NCBI RefSeq assembly: GCF_013426205.1
Contig: NC_089426.1
Location: 3,038,001 to 3,102,000, forward strand
DNA: 64,000 bases
From: Metarhizium brunneum
Lineage: Eukaryota > Ascomycota > Sordariomycetes > Hypocreales > Clavicipitaceae
Direction: 5' to 3'
The position numbers and the translations under genes are program-made. This document shows positions 12,197 to 23,571 of this stretch, piece by piece. Each line of letters begins with the position of its first letter. Position 1 is the first letter of the stretch. Below the pieces are notes generated by a model that saw only the letters and a program-made list of their open reading frames with translations, ran no database searches and was not told the DNA's origin.

Positions 12197-13210
12197 TGTA
12201 GGAGGGGCGAGAAAAGAAGGGGGGAGGAAAAACGCCTCGACGAATGATATCCTTGACAGGTGTCGTGCAGGATGCGATGCCGAATACGCCGCGAGAGATG
12301 TAAGATTCGAGCAGAAAATCAAAGACTTGTCTCGCGGAGATGAATTGATGCTGCAAGATGAGCCATGGCTCCGATTGAGGGGTGGTAAGTCGGTCGCGCA
12401 GGAGATGCCCTCATTGGAGGGGATACGTCATAGGCTGGGTGCGTCATCGCAGAGGATGGGGGCCGCGCCATTTCCGGCCGTGAGCTTAATGGCCATGGCA
12501 TTTTTTTTTTCCCGCAGCGACATGGCGAAAATGCTAGTTGCTGCGCGCGCGTCTGTGGTTCTGGATGCCGATTCAGGTCTCAAGTGGCGTGGATGGTTCA
12601 GCGTGGTCGCCATGGCGGTTGGGGAAACGAGGATCAAGGTGCAAGTTCAGCTTGACAGGGTTTTCCCACCCACCGTCTCGGATGAGATTGATTGTTTTTG
12701 ATTGGGATGCACCGGGGTCTGGCTTTTGTCTTGCTTTTTTTGTCCAAGTGGGCGCCGGGATGATCCATGCGCAAGATGCTCAATGCAGTAGTTTTCTGCA
12801 GCAAATTCGGGATACGTGCTCAGAGCTTGATTTAGTTTTGTGGTCTGATGGTGCGTGGGAAAAGAGGCAACATAGCCTTGTATTGGGAAAAGGTGGGCAA
12901 AAAGGCTGCAAGATTTCTGGTGTCTCATCAAGGTCGGTCTGATAGGGTGTGGGCGGTTTGGTACCCGATTGGTGGTGTTGACTACGTTGCCATCGACTTA
13001 TACCATCATGGATCGGGAATTTTGCTTGGTTCTATTTGCACCAAGCAGTAGTATTGAATATTTCACTGTGGGCTCCGGGGATATTCTGCATCAATTTGGT
13101 ATCCTACATAATCAGGAGTGTTTGCTAAAAGCAAAACAACTTGCTCCGCGTCCACGTCCTCGCGCAGATGCAAGACCTCGGGGTGGGAACGTTTGAAACA
13201 AGGACGATGT
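12197..13210. other. Intergenic region
   Basis: Promoter of the small hydrophilic protein and 3' flank of the P450. The plus-strand frame 12042-12701 is mostly the antisense of an exon. No independent gene seen. Confidence 0.55.
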
Positions 13211-14834
13211 TCATCGGCCCGCCCTCCGGGTGATTCTAACATTGAGATCAGTCTGGCTAAACAGCCCTGCGTTGAACGACTTCCACGGATTCAATGGGTT
13301 AAGCAGCGTAAAGTCGAATCGTCGAAGGAGCTGAACCCAAGTTAGCATTTTTGTTCGAAGGCGAAGAAAAAAAATACCAATACCGAGTTCGCGTACTCAC
13401 CTCGACATAGACCTTGTTCAATTCAATCATGGCGATATTCCGCCCCAGGCATTCCCAGCGACTGCCGCTTGCAAAGGCCATCATGACAGTCTGTTCCATG
13501 GGCTTGGACCTTTCATTGCAGTCCAGCCAGCGCTCTGGCCGAAATATATCGGCATCGTTGCCGAATATGTCCCGGTCTCGCATGATGGACCAAGGGGACC
13601 AGGCGACGTTTGTGCCTGCGGGAATGGGCACTCCGCACAAGACTTCATCTTGGGTAGAAACCTTGGGATACAAGGCTGCCGCTGGGGGGAACATGCGCAA
13701 ACCTTCGAGGATGACGGCCTGGAGGTATGGAAACCCCCGTGCTTCGGCATCGGTGATGGGAGACGAGATGCGTCCGTTCTCGATTTCTTGGTCGATTTCA
13801 GCTTGCAGACGTGCATATACCTGTGGTGAAGTCATGACGAACAGCATGGTCGATTGGATGGCCGTGGCAGTGGTATCCGACCCGGCAATTAGCTGTACCA
13901 GTGCCTCTGTTTCGCTATCCTTTTGGTCCAACCCGTGCTTTACAAACGATCCCAACATGTCTTGTTTAACGAGAGGATCAGCGCCATACCGCTCGCCAAC
14001 GGTTTCCTTGGCAAACTTGATTACGTTGCCGATACCAGCCATATCCTCGATCCGGGGCATGATCCATTTCAAGTAGGGAGACTGCAAAACACTAATCATG
14101 CCGGGTATGAGTGTAGTGGACACCAGGATATACACGGTCTGGTTCGTAGTTTCAATGTAGCGAAACTTGTCCTGGTCCTCGGCCAGATAGCCCAAGGTTT
14201 TGCCAAACGCAAGCGTGGATATGACGTCGAGTGCAAAATACTGGACCTTTTGTGCAAGGTCAACAGCCTTGTAGCGGCTCTGGTCAGTCGACACATACTT
14301 TGTGTCTATAAGCCTGACCAGGTTGGCAATCTGGTCGTCGATATGCTGGTGCAGGTTGTCGACATCTTTGCCACCATAGCCGGGGATCAGCTTGTTCCGG
14401 ATAGCATTGTGCACCCTGTCGTCTATGGTGGAAAACGAGCTGTCCCTGTAAGGGTCGATGCGCATTCCGCGATACCACCATGATCGCGTCCAGTTGGATC
14501 TCACTGCCCAGATGCGGCGGAGCTCAGAGGCATCGCCGCATACGACCCAGTTGGGGCCGATTCTCGCAACGGGCCCTATGGAGACAATGGGTTTGTCTCA
14601 GCTCACGGCTTGTTTCTTGACTTATTATCGGCCTTAATGGCACTTACCGTATTTCTTGGTCAGGTCGTGCAGGATACAGTGCATCCGTCCCGTCAATTGC
14701 ATGAGCACAAGCCAAAACGGCGTCCAGGCCGCCCACCAGGGGCCAGGAACATGGCGTAGGCGCAGGAACGACGTTAGCTGGTAGGCGAGGGCCAAGGTCA
14801 CGATCGAGGCCGCCACTGTCGAGAACCACGACAT
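13211..14834 (-). CDS. Cytochrome P450 monooxygenase (pisatin-demethylase-like)
   Basis: Three exons, 14834-14648, 14575-13401 and 13330-13211, splice in frame (donors GTAAGT and GTGAGT, acceptors TAG and CAG) to 493 aa, the usual P450 size. An N-terminal hydrophobic anchor (STVAASIVTLALAYQLTSF) and the proline hinge HVPGPWWAAW place it on the ER membrane. P450 signatures follow in order: I-helix LIAGSDTTAT, K-helix ExxR in LEGLRMFPP, the PERF-like FRPERW, and heme-binding FASGSRWECLGRNIA with its Cys ligand. The sequence style around RIGPNWVVCGDASELRRIW resembles the pisatin demethylase-like fungal group. The substrate cannot be read from the sequence. No biosynthetic cluster surrounds it. 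Confidence 0.95.
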
Positions 14835-15639
14835 TGCGGGCAGTTACAGACTAGTATGATGAAGATTTTGCTGCGGGACGCGGTGGCAAGGATTCGGAGG
14901 GATTATGTGATATATCACCAGTGACCACACGGCTGGGACGCTGAATCACGTGCCGCGTGATGAGGCGCCCGGCTTCATGCGTCTCGATGCATAATCCCGA
15001 GTCTATTGTCGTACGCACCGTCGCCTTTTGGCCCCGAAATGACAAGGCGTTTGAGACAATATTCCTTTGGCGCCTGTATACGGAGTAAGTGTACGATGCT
15101 CAGGCATGTCTGCGCGCGGTGCGGATCTTTGAACGAAGTTGGTGGGTAAACGGGTTTGTACGACGATGAACTCAGCAACAGGGGATAGCAGGTCCCTGGC
15201 ATCTTTATCTCTTCGGGATATACCTATGCATAAATGCTGTTTTAATCCCTCGATGGGTCAAATTAGTGCCGATCATGATACTGATCCAAGAGGAAGTCTC
15301 TCGCCAATTGATACATGTCTAAGCCTGAGAAGCAGTTTAGCTCAACCGCGGCAAAGCCATCTTTGGCGCCTGCAATTGCCATATAAATTGCTGCGCTTGC
15401 GAGCTGCGAAACTGAGCATCAACCTGGACCGTTTCGTACGATGTTACTCCATATGGGCACCCCTAGGTTGACGGTGGAGCATCTGGAAGAAGGGGAAATA
15501 GGCTTAGAGTAGTAGTGGCCTTTGCCACAGGACAGGCGGAATAAGCGACATTTGGGCCGGCCGGTTGCTGGAAGCGAGAGTAAAGTAGACATGAAGTAGC
15601 ATCGAAAAGAGATTCTACTAGACTACAAAGTAACCGTCA
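14835..15639. other. Intergenic region
   Basis: P450 promoter and spacer. One TACGGAGTA motif at 15079. No gene supported. Confidence 0.5.
15079..15087. repeat. TACGGAGTA motif
   Basis: Exact 9-bp match in spacer DNA. Confidence 0.6.
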
Positions 15640-16463
15640 TGGTAATATCAAAGTCGTGAGAAGCAACGCCCGCATTTCGATGCTCCTCTCCGACTCGTAC
15701 TTCCGGGAGCCACATAGCCACGTCGATTAGAAATTATTCGAATACCGTTTCGTACTATGTCGGTTGAATAGTGCGGGTGGCCAAAAGCGCAGACTTTGAC
15801 ATGGTCCAAGCCATCTTGGGCACCATCTTGGGTAATGAGGTCGGTAGCGAAAGCCGCCGTTCAAGGGTTGCTACTCCGTACTATGATCGGGATGGGAAGT
15901 GCCTTCTATACACGGTGCAAGGTGCGTCGCCACTAATAATTTTCTAGGCTTCTGCCCTCCTTCCGCTGCCAGAAGAGCAATTTGCTCGCGTAGCCAAGCA
16001 GCCTCGACTTGATGAATCTCGTCGTGCTTTTGCGGGTTCCAATCGTCGATCTTGCTGAAATCGTTGATCTTTAACTGTACAATATCGTACGCGTGATTTG
16101 GTATTGAGGACCAGAGTGTGCAGTCTAGAATATTCATGTCGGAATCTGGACTATCCCATCGAGACTGGGTTAAGAGCACGAGACGATCCGCAAGCAAAGG
16201 GTCCTAGACTCCTTGTAGAGACGCTGGGCTGTTGCCAGGCCCGAGCCATGGCCAAGGCCGTCAAACTTGTGGTTTCCTAGGACTAGGGAACCCTTTTCGT
16301 AACGAGATGTCTGTCCTCGGAGGAATGTTCTGTAATCATTGTAGTCAATCAGCCGGCCGATATCGCCAGCCAGTAGCAGAAATGGCGCTATCACGGGGAA
16401 TTTGAAGGACAAGTATTGCCGACCGACTTCAAGATGAAGATCCGAGAGTATCTGCACGCGCAA
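15640..16463 (-). pseudogene. Calcineurin-like metallophosphoesterase relic
   Basis: Reads in pieces as the fungal Ser/Thr phosphatase-like metallophosphoesterase family. The N-terminus has the first metal motif LSDLHLE, then LLLAGDIGRL and LVLGNHKF (the family has GNHE). A 1-nt loss near 16195-16205 shifts the frame between LYKESRT and LADRLVLLTQSRWD. Further on is ATHLAPCIEGTSHPDHS, then a stop created by a 10-bp block at 15871-15880 holding TACGGAGTA. Beyond it, in another frame, the family continues: AFATDLITQDGA, VKVCAFGHPHYSTD and NGIRIISNRRGYV. There is also no in-frame ATG for the first piece. Intact members are single cytosolic enzymes of unknown substrate. The relic lies between the P450 and the crystallin-like gene. 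Confidence 0.85.
15871..15880. mobile_element. 10-bp micro-insertion carrying TACTCCGTA
   Basis: CTACTCCGTA is followed directly by CTA, so the block looks like CTCCGTA flanked by a CTA duplication. Removing these ten bases joins two pieces of the relic in the family frame (PDHSNP, then TAAFATDL). See findings. Confidence 0.55.
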
Positions 16464-17208
16464 TCGCCATTGTGGACGTTAATATTTTGAAAATTTCAAT
16501 CGCATATCTTGCAGCGCTGAGCTCTGAGCAGACGAAGTTGGCTGCTGAGACAACATTGAAGCGGACTGGAGCCTTAAGGCTCAAGGTGTGTGCGTAAACC
16601 CGAACGAGTACCAAGTACATCCACGTGCCCCGAGACACCACGTGAGCTTCATTTACCACCCAGGTCAAACAAGCAACCAGGGGCACTCCGGCGGCCGACG
16701 AACCATTATGGCATGTGTGGATTTTCCGTCATCGGAGATTTGGTTTTGAATTGTTTCAACGTCCCACGCGTGGGCCATGCTTGTGACCTTCAACGTTTAT
16801 CGAGACGCTGGTGACCAGCCATGAACAGTGTTGAGAACATTGCGCCCCGAGGTCGAGGTCTGCATTATCTGCTGTCCGATCACGCTATTAAACGACCTTA
16901 ATTTGAATATAACGCTGTTCCTATAGGAATGCCTACCGCCCAACGGAGAAGCGCCGTCAAGCTAACGTCAATATGAGCCAGACGCCAAAACAGGTCTATC
17001 ATTTCCATCCCATTCTGGATCCGTCTTGATCGCTTCGAAGTGTCACATCCACCTTCACTTCCAAGTGGCCGTGGCTTCCAACCTCTGACCTTTCACATGG
17101 CGGCATAGGAAACACCTATTTACATAGAACAAAATCCGCACAAGCGCAGACACGCCCAACGCCGTCCAGCTTCCAACGCAAAACGTCGTCGTGCAAATCT
17201 CGAACCGG
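16464..17208. other. Intergenic region
   Basis: Nothing coding recognised. Confidence 0.5.
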
Positions 17209-17843
17209 TCACTTCCTCCATTGGCACCTGACACTTCCAGTGACATCGTTGGACCCAATCACGCTCAAATCCGGGATGTGTCGGTTAATCGACGCCCAAA
17301 TCATGTCCTCGCAAAAGATGTCTCTAGAGCTCAAGTCAGGCACGGCACCATGCGAGAAGGGGAAAAGGCATTCAAGTCCACATATCAGCTTACTCGAAAA
17401 TAGAGCACTCGGCTGACGGGTGTACAATCGCTAAAGAAGACACCTTGAATACACTGTTTCGCGCTGTTAGCGTTTGTTTGTTTCGCCATTCGTTTTATTT
17501 TTTCAATTTGGACCCAATAGAGCATATTGGGCCCGAGCTGATATCCATACAGTGATTTTGGCAGACGGATACAGATGGATTCGTCCAACGGGATAATAAC
17601 GTAACTGCCCTCGAATTTGACATGCTGGTATACTACTGCCTGGTACATTGCGAAATACTCGTGTTAGCTCGTGGCGTTGCAGACGGATACGTGGCAACTC
17701 ACCGCAGGAATCCCCATAATGTTCGTGCCCCCAGTGGTTGAGCCATGGTGTTGGCCAGTGTTGTGGCGTTTTTGTTTAGGTAAAAGCGCAGAAGCAGAGA
17801 CAAGAGTCGCACATAAGGCTATGGACAGAATCGGGAGGTACAT
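17209..17843 (-). CDS. Secreted beta/gamma-crystallin-like protein
   Basis: Four exons, 17843-17703, 17639-17551, 17453-17394 and 17323-17209, fit together in phase (donors GTGAGT, GTATGG, GTAAGC; acceptors CAG, CAG, TAG, each with a CTAAC/CTGAC-like branch site nearby in the last two introns) and give 134 aa. A signal peptide MYLPILSIALCATLVSASA is followed by a short Gly/His/Thr-rich linker, then a domain with the crystallin-type order: VVYQHVKFEGSYVIIP, CIRLPKSL, VFKVSSLAIV, ECSIFEDIFC and HIPDLSVIGSNDVTGSVRC. Four Cys in the mature chain could form two disulfides. Reading through without introns 2 and 3 breaks this pattern, which is why I chose this model. Small secreted proteins of this fold occur in many fungi; the role is unknown. 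Confidence 0.75.
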
Positions 17844-18888
17844 GGTCAAGGATGGGGAATATATCTTGCGTAGATTCGATGGCGTTGGCGATGCTAATAC
17901 AGGTGAAGAGTATAAGCAAAGAAGCAACAACACACCACGAATGGTATTTGAGGTCTATGGAAGTGGGCTAGTCATTGTTCTCATCCAGCCCTCGAGGGAT
18001 TCGACAACTATTTATATCGTCTGGTTTTGATGACCTACAATTTCCAGCCGACTTCCAGAAGCCTGTACTTAGTCCAAACTTAATACTCTCGCGTTTCGTA
18101 ATCGCGCCCTCGACACCGTGCTTTCTGCGATTTACTGATGTCATGGTCAAAAATGAGTGCTGACTAGTTCCACAGGCCGCAAAAACTTCGCCAGTGTTGG
18201 CAGGATTGTACGCGTGGCGCTTTGCAACTATGTATGAGCAGCTAATTCGATAGCTGCTATCGCCCTGGGTAGGTAGCCCTATCTAGCTTTTCTTTCACAT
18301 TCTTTATTGTCCAACCCTGGCACAAAGTAGAGTAATAATTGCTTACTTCGGTTTTTGGATATCATGGCAAGCGGCATTCAAGAGCGCGCATTACTGTCTT
18401 GTTGCAGAATAATTTTCGAGTGAATATTTACTGTGTGTTTTCTTACTCACGCTTGACATCTTATGTGCCATGACGTGATGGAAATCCCCCGACTCGGTAG
18501 GAGAAGGGCATAATTAGCCAACGCTAACAGCATTGGCGCATCGCACGCACAACTTGGCCAAAGGCTTATGAACATCCTAGGCCAATGTAGTGATCACCAC
18601 AGATACTTGGGACGCCTCTCGGCGCTTGGGGCCGATAAGCTGTTGTAAAGCGTGCAATCCGACTGCCGTCTGCCGCAAGTGATGCCGTGCCGTGGATGAC
18701 CAAGTCGGCTGAATCTCATCAGTCGCATGCCGCCATTGTAGGCTTGAATATGTACGCTTGAATATTCAGTATTGTGAGAAGAAATATATTCCATCGTGCC
18801 TTTCAGAGACGGAGCCTCGTTCCAGACTTATTGGTAACTTTGGTCATAGCCTGATGAAGATTCGTCTTCAACGGCCGGAGCATATCGT
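17844..18888. other. Intergenic region
   Basis: Promoter of the crystallin-like gene and AT-richer spacer. Nothing else recognised. Confidence 0.5.
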
Positions 18889-19980
18889 CTATGTGCTTTC
18901 CTCTCTCTTGGGCCTCCCCGCTCTCATAAACGGGTCAGTCAAAAGCACCGCCATCAGAGTCCGTTCGTCAGAACTTGTCACAACCATTTTCATGACGAGG
19001 TTGAGAAAATCCAACCCCTCACGCGGAGCGAGCTTTTCCTTGCGTTTCTGCCACATATTTCTTCGGTCGTACGAGGATGATGCTGAAACGTCGGTACAAA
19101 TCAGGCTACACGAGAAATGATTGATAAACCTAATAATTTCCAGGTTGTTCAGCCTGAGTTTTGTCAAGTTCAGGCCAAGATTCCGGTGCGCGTCCGCCAA
19201 ATTGAATGGCCCAGGAGTGGCGGTCATTCAGGGGCCTCCATCTTGGAATGAGCCGACCTCCTATCTCGATATGAAACAACTATAGACAATCAGATCTATA
19301 CCTTTCAGACTTGTCAAGAATGACGTACCATACACCCAAGAGCCCAGATATCCGCTATTTCGCTCCAAGCAGAGCCTATTTTGCCACTAGATATGTCATG
19401 GACTATATATTCTGGGGGACGAATCTGCAATAGAAGTGCTCTAGACAAATTTGGTATTGTCTTGCTCGACGTGTAGGCTATCAATAACAGAATATCACGT
19501 CGTTGACTGTGCCACAAAGGAATACTTCAAAGTCTAGTATCTTAATCGATATTTCGGAGCTCGCAGGGAAAGCGTCGCGGAATCGTAACTCGCCATCCCT
19601 ACTGATTCAACAAAATAGGGGGGCAGCGAGCGTAATAGGAATGTTGGATCACATGGAACGACAGGAATACATTCGGGTCTCGTATAGTGTTCCGTGATTT
19701 CGTCTTCCGTGAATTGTTCTAGCTGGGGCAAGGCGATTCCCGAGTTGCCGAGGTGAGAATCTATCTAGGTAATTATCGGTTCACACAAGCAAGAGTAGTG
19801 GGCTGTACCAGTTAATCACCTCTATGCACTACGCCTTCTTCATGAAGGTAAGTAGGCAAAGCCTTGTATAACTTGGCGTATTGCTCTCAATGACCAGGTT
19901 ATCTTGATTGCTTAGCGGTCATTTGGTCCTTGGAGAATAAACGCATCGAAGAGTTCAATGACCTTCTGGTGTTCATATTT
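18889..19980 (-). pseudogene. SRPK-like protein kinase relic
   Basis: Successive kinase segments are readable on this strand but need frame changes. They are IELFDAFILQGPNDR (end of the N-lobe) ending in a stop, RAIRQVIQGFAYL, the catalytic loop YLHEEGVVHRD, and SHLGNSGIALPQLEQFTEDE. A plausible intron at 19761-19819 joins HRD to SHLGN. Next come RPECIPVVPCDPTFLLRSLP and ILDFE, which stands where kinases have DFG and lies in a shifted frame. IRPPEYIVHD and IADIWALGCM (subdomains VIII-IX) follow, and a C-lobe tail contains REGLDFLNLVMKMV. A 4-bp duplication (TTAC) just before the catalytic loop breaks the frame. No glycine-rich loop was found upstream. I read it as a decayed SRPK-type kinase. 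Confidence 0.8.
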
Positions 19981-21081
19981 TTCACGCCCGGTTTTACAAA
20001 GCTGGGACAGATTCTGCCACAGACTGTAACTCTGAGGGGCAAGATGTACATCGCTTTCACCGATAAATTAGTTGGTCAACGCTTGGTTGGGAGTCGGCGA
20101 AGACGGTACCCGAGTAGCAACTACTCCGAGGAGAACCCTGTCGCAGCCACGGAAAGGAGGGGGAAAGATTGAACAAGGGCCTGGTGTTGGTTTGGGTGGC
20201 AGTCGGCATCAGATGCCGAATTCGTGTTGGGTGCCGAACATTTCTGGTTGAAATCTTGAAATAAAAACAGTGTGCGTCAGTGCCACTTGAGGATTCGATT
20301 GGCACAAAACTATAGGGGAGCGTACTTTGTAATCCTAATATGCGACGCACAAACAGTCGCTTCTCTGAAACATTTTTGTGTAACAATATACACGGCCAAC
20401 AAGGGGACGAGGTCAAGTTTGAACAACTATTCGTCCTCTTTTTGCACGTGCGGTCAAAACTGGACTGAGCTTGGTGCCACCTGAGCATCGGGATTCGTGA
20501 TCACCACTATGGGTGCCCGTGCCAGCCTGGGGCACTTGAGAACTTTGGCACGGCCGTCGTCATGTTCTCTGCTGTCATCTTGGGGAACTAACACGGAATA
20601 TGTTGTTCGGACCAATTTGAAAGCACGCAATAATGCGCAAACTGGAGGGTAGCAGTTAAGATGTCGGCCCAACACTCCGTTCCATCACCTGGCGGCTTGT
20701 GGGTGCCATTGGATCCTGGGGCAATAATTACCAAATGGAATAGCATCGAATATACGTATATGTCCTATCATAATTCAGTATATTAGCGGACATTGGTATG
20801 TCCGAATTCTCCTGGCAATAAAAGGCTGTTAGACGTAGTTAGCTAATAGATTCTGCTAAGGCAACCTCGGCTTTGTTCAGCAATACGCCAGCGTATAAAC
20901 GATCGAAAGCACAGAGACAAGCTGAAAAATGATGTTTGATTTGGTTGAAAATGTAGCTACTAGATTCGTCTCTCAAAATGAATCACGGCAGGTGAATACA
21001 AATGGGCAGGTCTGTTTGGAGACATGTCGTATGTATGTTCTTGTTCATCTGCATGTGGATCCAAAAATCGTAGAAAGTTGC
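19981..21081. other. Spacer upstream of the kinase relic
   Basis: May hold unrecognisable remains of the kinase N-lobe (a minus frame at 20057-20488 has no clear motif). Otherwise nothing supported. Confidence 0.45.
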
Positions 21082-23571
21082 TCATTGCAATATACTCTTT
21101 TCAATATCTTGAAACTGACGCCGTGGGTAATTGCTTCCATCATAGCTAGCAGGCGAATCGTTTGGTCTCTTCGGCGCTGTATAATCCTCTCTCGGGCTTG
21201 GCAGATACGTCTCTCTAATGAACTTATCCGCTTCGTGAATAATCCGTATACTCTGCTCAACACTAGGACTTCCTTGTCCACCTACGATTCGTTGCCATCC
21301 CAACAGAAGCTGTTTCAAGTGGTCACCAGCAATTAGAACGTCGGGGTCGATTAGGCTTCTTAGTGAGGGGACACGACATGCGGCCAAGAGAATGAGCATC
21401 GCACATGCCATCCTGTAAAATTGTTAGCGCTGCCACCATTATAACAAACCTGAAAAGAGCTGACCCACGAGAGCGAACAGATCCACGTGTCGACGAGGAC
21501 GGTTTGTGGAAACCCTCTGATGTTGAGAATATGCATCAAGCATGCATCTAGGCATTCTTTGCAGTTCTTTCTAGCCTCTTGACTTGGAGAACTAACATTC
21601 AAGTCGTCGTTGCCGCCACGACTTCCACTAAGCAGCCACATCAAATACGGACGGTAGATGACACTCCTGCAGGTCAGATATCGCTGTCTCAAAAATCCAC
21701 TGGCTGCATTCGATGTCGGATGAGTGTCCACGATGAAGGACAATGCGGGGGGTAAAAAGTTCCGCCATTCGTCCAGTTGATGCTGGAGTTCGGCAACAAT
21801 ACAGGGAAAGCGAGCAGTGTCTAGAGCAGCACCAGTGCCACTGGCATAGAGGAGTTGGTGCACCCGGTTTAATAGTCGCCGTATACTAATGCACGCAAGA
21901 AAGTAGAGTGAAGATTGCTCTTCTTCGGTCGGATTTGTATGCGTGTTGTAGGTGCCTGGGAGAGGGATGGAGGATTCTATCCGGGAAATGCCAGAGACGG
22001 GGCCAGCAGATAATTCGGCAATGTAATCACTTATATCTGTCAGTATCAAATTGCAACAGATGGTGCAGATGAGCCCGTTACCTTTCGAGGATATAGCACG
22101 CCCAAAATATCCTTCGTATACGCTCTCTATCATCATGAGATGCTTCATCAGGCGGATAGGATAAAAGCATCATGCATTTGGCAGCAGTTGCACCAATGTA
22201 CTCCCAAGCCTGAAGCGGCCTCGCGAGGAAGGCAAAGTATAGCCTACACTATCCGTTAGCAACATGAAAGCATGGTCATATGAAAGGCACTCACCCAACG
22301 AAGAACAGGCACTGAGCTGACAATGATGTAACACCCAGATGCGCCACATATGACTTTTTCAGCGCTGCGTCAAAATAAACATCGCCCATTTGTCTTTTGG
22401 ATGCCCTCCGCTTGGCATCTTGATCTGACACACTACTGCCAACCTCCATATCTGTTGTAACTTGACTAGCGCACCCGAGAGCCATTGTCAACAAAGCGAT
22501 ACACGCCTCCACACTATCTTCAAACATTACCCCGGAGTTCAACATCAGCTTTGTTCGTTCAATTTGTCTTTGAGACATGGTTGGATACCAAAAGTTGACC
22601 TTGTGCTCGAACGACTCTAATATGCAATTGACGTCCTCGGGGGTAACATAAGGGTATATGGTGGATTGTTTAATAGGTAATACGGGCCGTGACTGCTCTA
22701 GTTGGAAGATGGATGTGTAACCATTGCGTAGAGATGGGAATATGTTAAAATGGTGCCATGACAAAACAGACTCGGTCGTGGATGTGTGCATAGAGTCAAG
22801 AACTGCATTCTCGAAACTATTTCTTTGGGCATTGCGAGCGTTGTTTGCAGTGGTCGAAGTCCTGGGATTTGGATGAGACGCACGACCAGGCTCAGCTTCC
22901 GTAACTGGTGGTGAGTCTATATAGGGGCTCGCTGAGGTTGGGACTGTAGCTGGAGATGCGACGTTTGCTCCATGTATTGGGATAGGTCCGTGTGTATGTT
23001 GAGCCTGCGAGAGTTAGTTGGAGAATCTGGGCAAACAAAGACAGCCAATTGGCAGATAACTGCTTACAAGAGTCGAGTTCAGTTGATTGAGAGCCTTCTC
23101 GATTCGTAACACTCCATCAAGAACCAAGTCTGTCTTGCCACGCCTGTTGATCCCCGTGTTAGCTTCGTCGTAACTGCAATTTCATCTTCCACCTAGAGTT
23201 GCCAGATGGCCTACATACGAGCTAGCCTCAGAACCATATGCGCAAGGCTGGTCCGAAGCTACACAAGTAGCACAGGGACGCTTGCCGTCACATCTACGTG
23301 AATATTAGTCACCTCGTTTGCCAAGCATGTATTGGGATGCAGATATCGACAACATATCGACGTACCTTATCTTACGACCGCGGCATACGTCGCACTAACG
23401 CCAGAAACAGTCGAAAGTTAGCCAGGTCCACCTTCACATTTCAGTCGTAGCTGTACCATGGCATCGAATTGCCCACGTCTTGGATGTCCTTACCGCATGG
23501 GACGTTCGCAATCGCTTCCTTGATTCAGATAGTGCTGGCGGGTCCACCGTCACCAAATCTTGCATATTCAT
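21082..23571 (-). CDS. Zn2Cys6 fungal-specific transcription factor
   Basis: Eight exons fit in frame: 23571-23494, 23394-23366, 23293-23219, 23143-23068, 23004-22295, 22243-22082, 22029-21469 and 21412-21082, for 673 aa. The zinc cluster spans three small exons: SRKRLRTSHA, CDVCRGRKIR, then CDGKRPCATCVASDQPCAYG, giving six Cys in the normal spacing. A linker follows (GKTDLVLDGVLRIEKALNQL), then a Ser/Thr/Pro-rich region, and the middle homology domain includes YPYVTPEDVNCILESF, LLTMALGCASQ, YFAFLARPLQAWEYIGATAA, IRRIFWACYILESDY and RYLTCRSVIYRPYLMWLL. The acceptor at 22030 (ATAAG) keeps the frame; the nearer CAG would not. The gene appears intact although relics flank it. It is nuclear; its targets are unknown. 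It lies 1.6 kb from the permease relic, so a former link to that pair is possible but unproven. Confidence 0.93.

Noticed and set aside
17385..17648. Stop at 17385 as the end of the crystallin-like protein
   Set aside because: Two further introns with good branch sites give a continuation that matches the family; the read-through version does not.
22000..22090. Apparent frameshift in the Zn2Cys6 regulator
   Set aside because: With the nearest CAG acceptor the frame breaks, but the next acceptor (ATAAG at 22030) gives the family sequence CYILESDYIAELS, so the gene is intact.
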